Part shown: positions 52,461-53,616 of the stretch, piece after piece
Layout: every line of letters starts with the position of its first letter
Position numbering within the stretch: the first letter of the stretch is position 1
Origin: Cytophagales bacterium
GTDB taxonomy: Bacteria; Bacteroidota; Bacteroidia; Cytophagales; CCMP332
Direction of reading: 5' to 3'
Length of the DNA: 53,616 bases
Assembly (NCBI GenBank): GCA_028279065.1
Contig: JANQSY010000014.1
Location: forward strand, 1 to 53,616
Program-made: the position numbers and the translations under genes
The notes under the pieces: generated by a model
Seen by the model: the letters and a program-made list of their open reading frames with translations, nothing else
Databases searched by the model: none
What the model was told of the DNA's origin: nothing

Positions 52461-53137
52461 TGGTAAAAGAAGTTCTGGTAGCACCCTCAATGCTTGCTTG
52501 TGATTTTTCCAAAATCGGTGAAGAGGTCGAAATGGTGAATAAAAGCGAAGCGGATTGGTTTCACCTGGACATCATGGACGGTGTTTTTGTGCCGAATATT
52601 TCATTTGGTTTTCCGGTTGTGGAGGCGATTGGAAGTTTAGCCACCAAACCCCTCGATGTCCATTTGATGATCGAAAAACCAGAGAGGTACATTTCAAAAT
52701 TTGTTAAAGCAGGGACATCCTACCTTACTGTTCATGTAGAGGCTTCACCTCATCTACATAGAACCATCCAGGAAATAAAGGATGCGGGGATCAAGGGTGG
52801 TGTGGTTTTAAATCCGCATACACCAATATCCAGTATCGAAAACGTAGTTTCAGACCTCGATATGGTACTGATCATGTCTGTAAATCCAGGATTTGGTGGG
52901 CAATCTTTCATTCCAAATGCCGTTAATAAGATCCAAATGTTGAGACAGGTCATTGACCAGGAAAATCCAAATTGCTTGATCGAAGTAGATGGAGGTGTGA
53001 GTATGAAAAATGCCCAGCAACTGATCGATGCTGGTGCCGATGTCCTGGTTGCAGGGTCTTCAATATTTGGATCCCAGGATCCCACAGCCGAGATCTCTGC
53101 TTTAAAAACCCTCAAAAAAGGCCAAAAACTGGCTTGA
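52460..53137 (+). CDS. rpe: Ribulose-phosphate 3-epimerase
   Basis: 225 residues; interconverts D-ribulose 5-phosphate and D-xylulose 5-phosphate in the pentose phosphate pathway. TIM barrel with metal ligands visible in HLDIMDGVFVPNISFG (His/Asp), LDVHLMIEKPERYI (His), MSVNPGFGGQSFIPNAVNKI and EVDGGV (Asp). The length is standard (E. coli 225). It starts with TGATG overlap to the protease gene, and the following gene's TTG overlaps its TGA. It is housekeeping by function but co-transcribed with surface genes. Confidence 0.97.
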   Translation: MVKEVLVAPSMLACDFSKIGEEVEMVNKSEADWFHLDIMDGVFVPNISFGFPVVEAIGSLATKPLDVHLMIEKPERYISKFVKAGTSYLTVHVEASPHLHRTIQEIKDAGIKGGVVLNPHTPISSIENVVSDLDMVLIMSVNPGFGGQSFIPNAVNKIQMLRQVIDQENPNCLIEVDGGVSMKNAQQLIDAGADVLVAGSSIFGSQDPTAEISALKTLKKGQKLA

Positions 53138-53520
53138 CGAAACTGTCCCTTAGATATTCTTTATTTCTACCACTAATTCTCTGTTCCTGCGGGATCCCTC
53201 TTTTCGCTCAGGAGAGAGCTGTTTTATATGGAATTGTGGAGGACCAATCAGGGAATCCTATTGAATTTGCGAATGTCGCTAGGACAGATAATCTACAGGG
53301 TGTTTCCACCAACTCAAAAGGAGAGTACATATTCAAAACCCAGCCAGGAAAAGATATTCCGTTTAAATGCACATTCGTTGGTAAGCAAACCGTCACTTTT
53401 TATGTTACTCTGCAGCCGGGAGATTCGGTGTTCAAGGAGATCGTTTTGGTTCAAGCCGTTGAAGAACTAGAACAGGTTGAAGTAGTAGGAGACCTTCAAG
53501 AGGGGGTCAGGGCTAGATAA
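53134..53520 (+). pseudogene. Carboxypeptidase-regulatory-like domain protein, apparent truncated TonB-receptor front end
   Basis: 128 residues from TTG 53134 (TTGA overlap with rpe). It opens MTKLSLRYSLFLPLILCSCG, a signal peptide, then a full carboxypeptidase-D regulatory-like domain (LYGIVEDQSGNPIEFANVAR; NLQGVSTNSKGEYIFKTQPG). It ends VEELEQVEVVGDLQEGVRAR followed by TAA. Full-length relatives reach the same 'leeVeVvG..' and then run into a plug domain and barrel. Here the frame stops exactly at that junction, so this is likely a receptor cut short. It may still make a small exported domain. The 96 bp after it carry no barrel or plug. Confidence 0.65.
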
Positions 53521-53547
53521 GATTATTACCTTCCTGTAGTTAAGCTT

Positions 53548-53581
53548 GTGTGAAGTACATTAAACAAGGTTTACCTCACAC
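53548..53581. repeat. Imperfect inverted repeat after the truncated receptor
   Basis: GTGTGAAGTA (53548-53557) and TACCTCACAC (53572-53581) pair in 9 of 10 positions. It could be a weak terminator, or an end of an inserted element that cut the receptor gene. No target duplication can be seen because the window ends. Confidence 0.35.
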
Positions 53582-53616
53582 CCAAAGGAAATACTGAAAT
53601 TAACGTTTTAGAAGTT

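Overview
The window looks like a chromosome segment from a free-living, probably marine member of the Bacteroidota, most like the Cytophagales. Evidence: several secreted proteins end in type IX secretion (T9SS) sorting domains; there is a SusC-like TonB receptor with a carboxypeptidase-regulatory N-terminus; a HU-CCDC81/SPOR fusion protein is present; LytS/LytTR regulators carry Reg_prop sensor domains; genes lack Shine-Dalgarno sites; many upstream regions carry the Bacteroidota -7 box TAnnTTTG; and TTG starts are frequent. No tRNA, rRNA, CRISPR array or complete insertion sequence was recognised.

1-6.6 kb is accessory and partly decayed. It holds the 3' tip of an RHS-type polymorphic-toxin gene and a small lipoprotein (candidate immunity protein), a small secreted protein, an intact 59-residue DUF1508 (YegP-like) gene, a small Cys-rich gene broken by an in-frame TAG, a run of hairpins, a T9SS-sorted repeat protein, a cyclophilin, and a small membrane-protein gene broken by two in-frame TAGs. 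6.7-9.9 kb encodes two paralogous fibre-like proteins, each with a peptidase S74 self-cleaving chaperone domain and a C-terminal T9SS-type domain. Asparagine synthetase A and a choice-of-anchor V-like secreted protein follow.

12.5-26.1 kb is the most system-like part. Three large tandem sensor kinases (periplasmic propeller, Y_Y_Y domain, one membrane span, LytS-type kinase) precede one LytTR response regulator. A tightly coupled cassette follows: a two-lobed retropepsin-like protein, a secreted protein with four AMPK/CBM48-type glycogen-binding modules, an outer-membrane barrel and a small exported protein. Kinases 1 and 2 are almost identical at DNA level only around the membrane span and phospho-acceptor region, which suggests recent gene conversion. 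I propose that this is a surface-glycan or envelope sensing module.

26.1-34.1 kb is mostly housekeeping: accA, a DUF6090 protein, an MBL-fold hydrolase, a patatin-like lipase, hutU and a small barrel on +, then tyrS and a T9SS protein on -. 34.1-47.3 kb holds holA, then an envelope-energisation run: TonB receptor, 1007-residue TPR protein, outer-membrane barrel, HU-SPOR protein, ExbB, ExbD and an acidic-linker TonB-like protein, followed by folC and trmB. 47.3-53.6 kb has gdhA, a convergent pair (outer-membrane barrel and a TrpF-like protein that seems to lack its catalytic Cys), a lipoprotein, a T9SS-sorted subtilase, rpe, and a short carboxypeptidase-regulatory-domain ORF that looks like the front end of a truncated TonB receptor.

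All calls come from reading the sequence; no database search was run.
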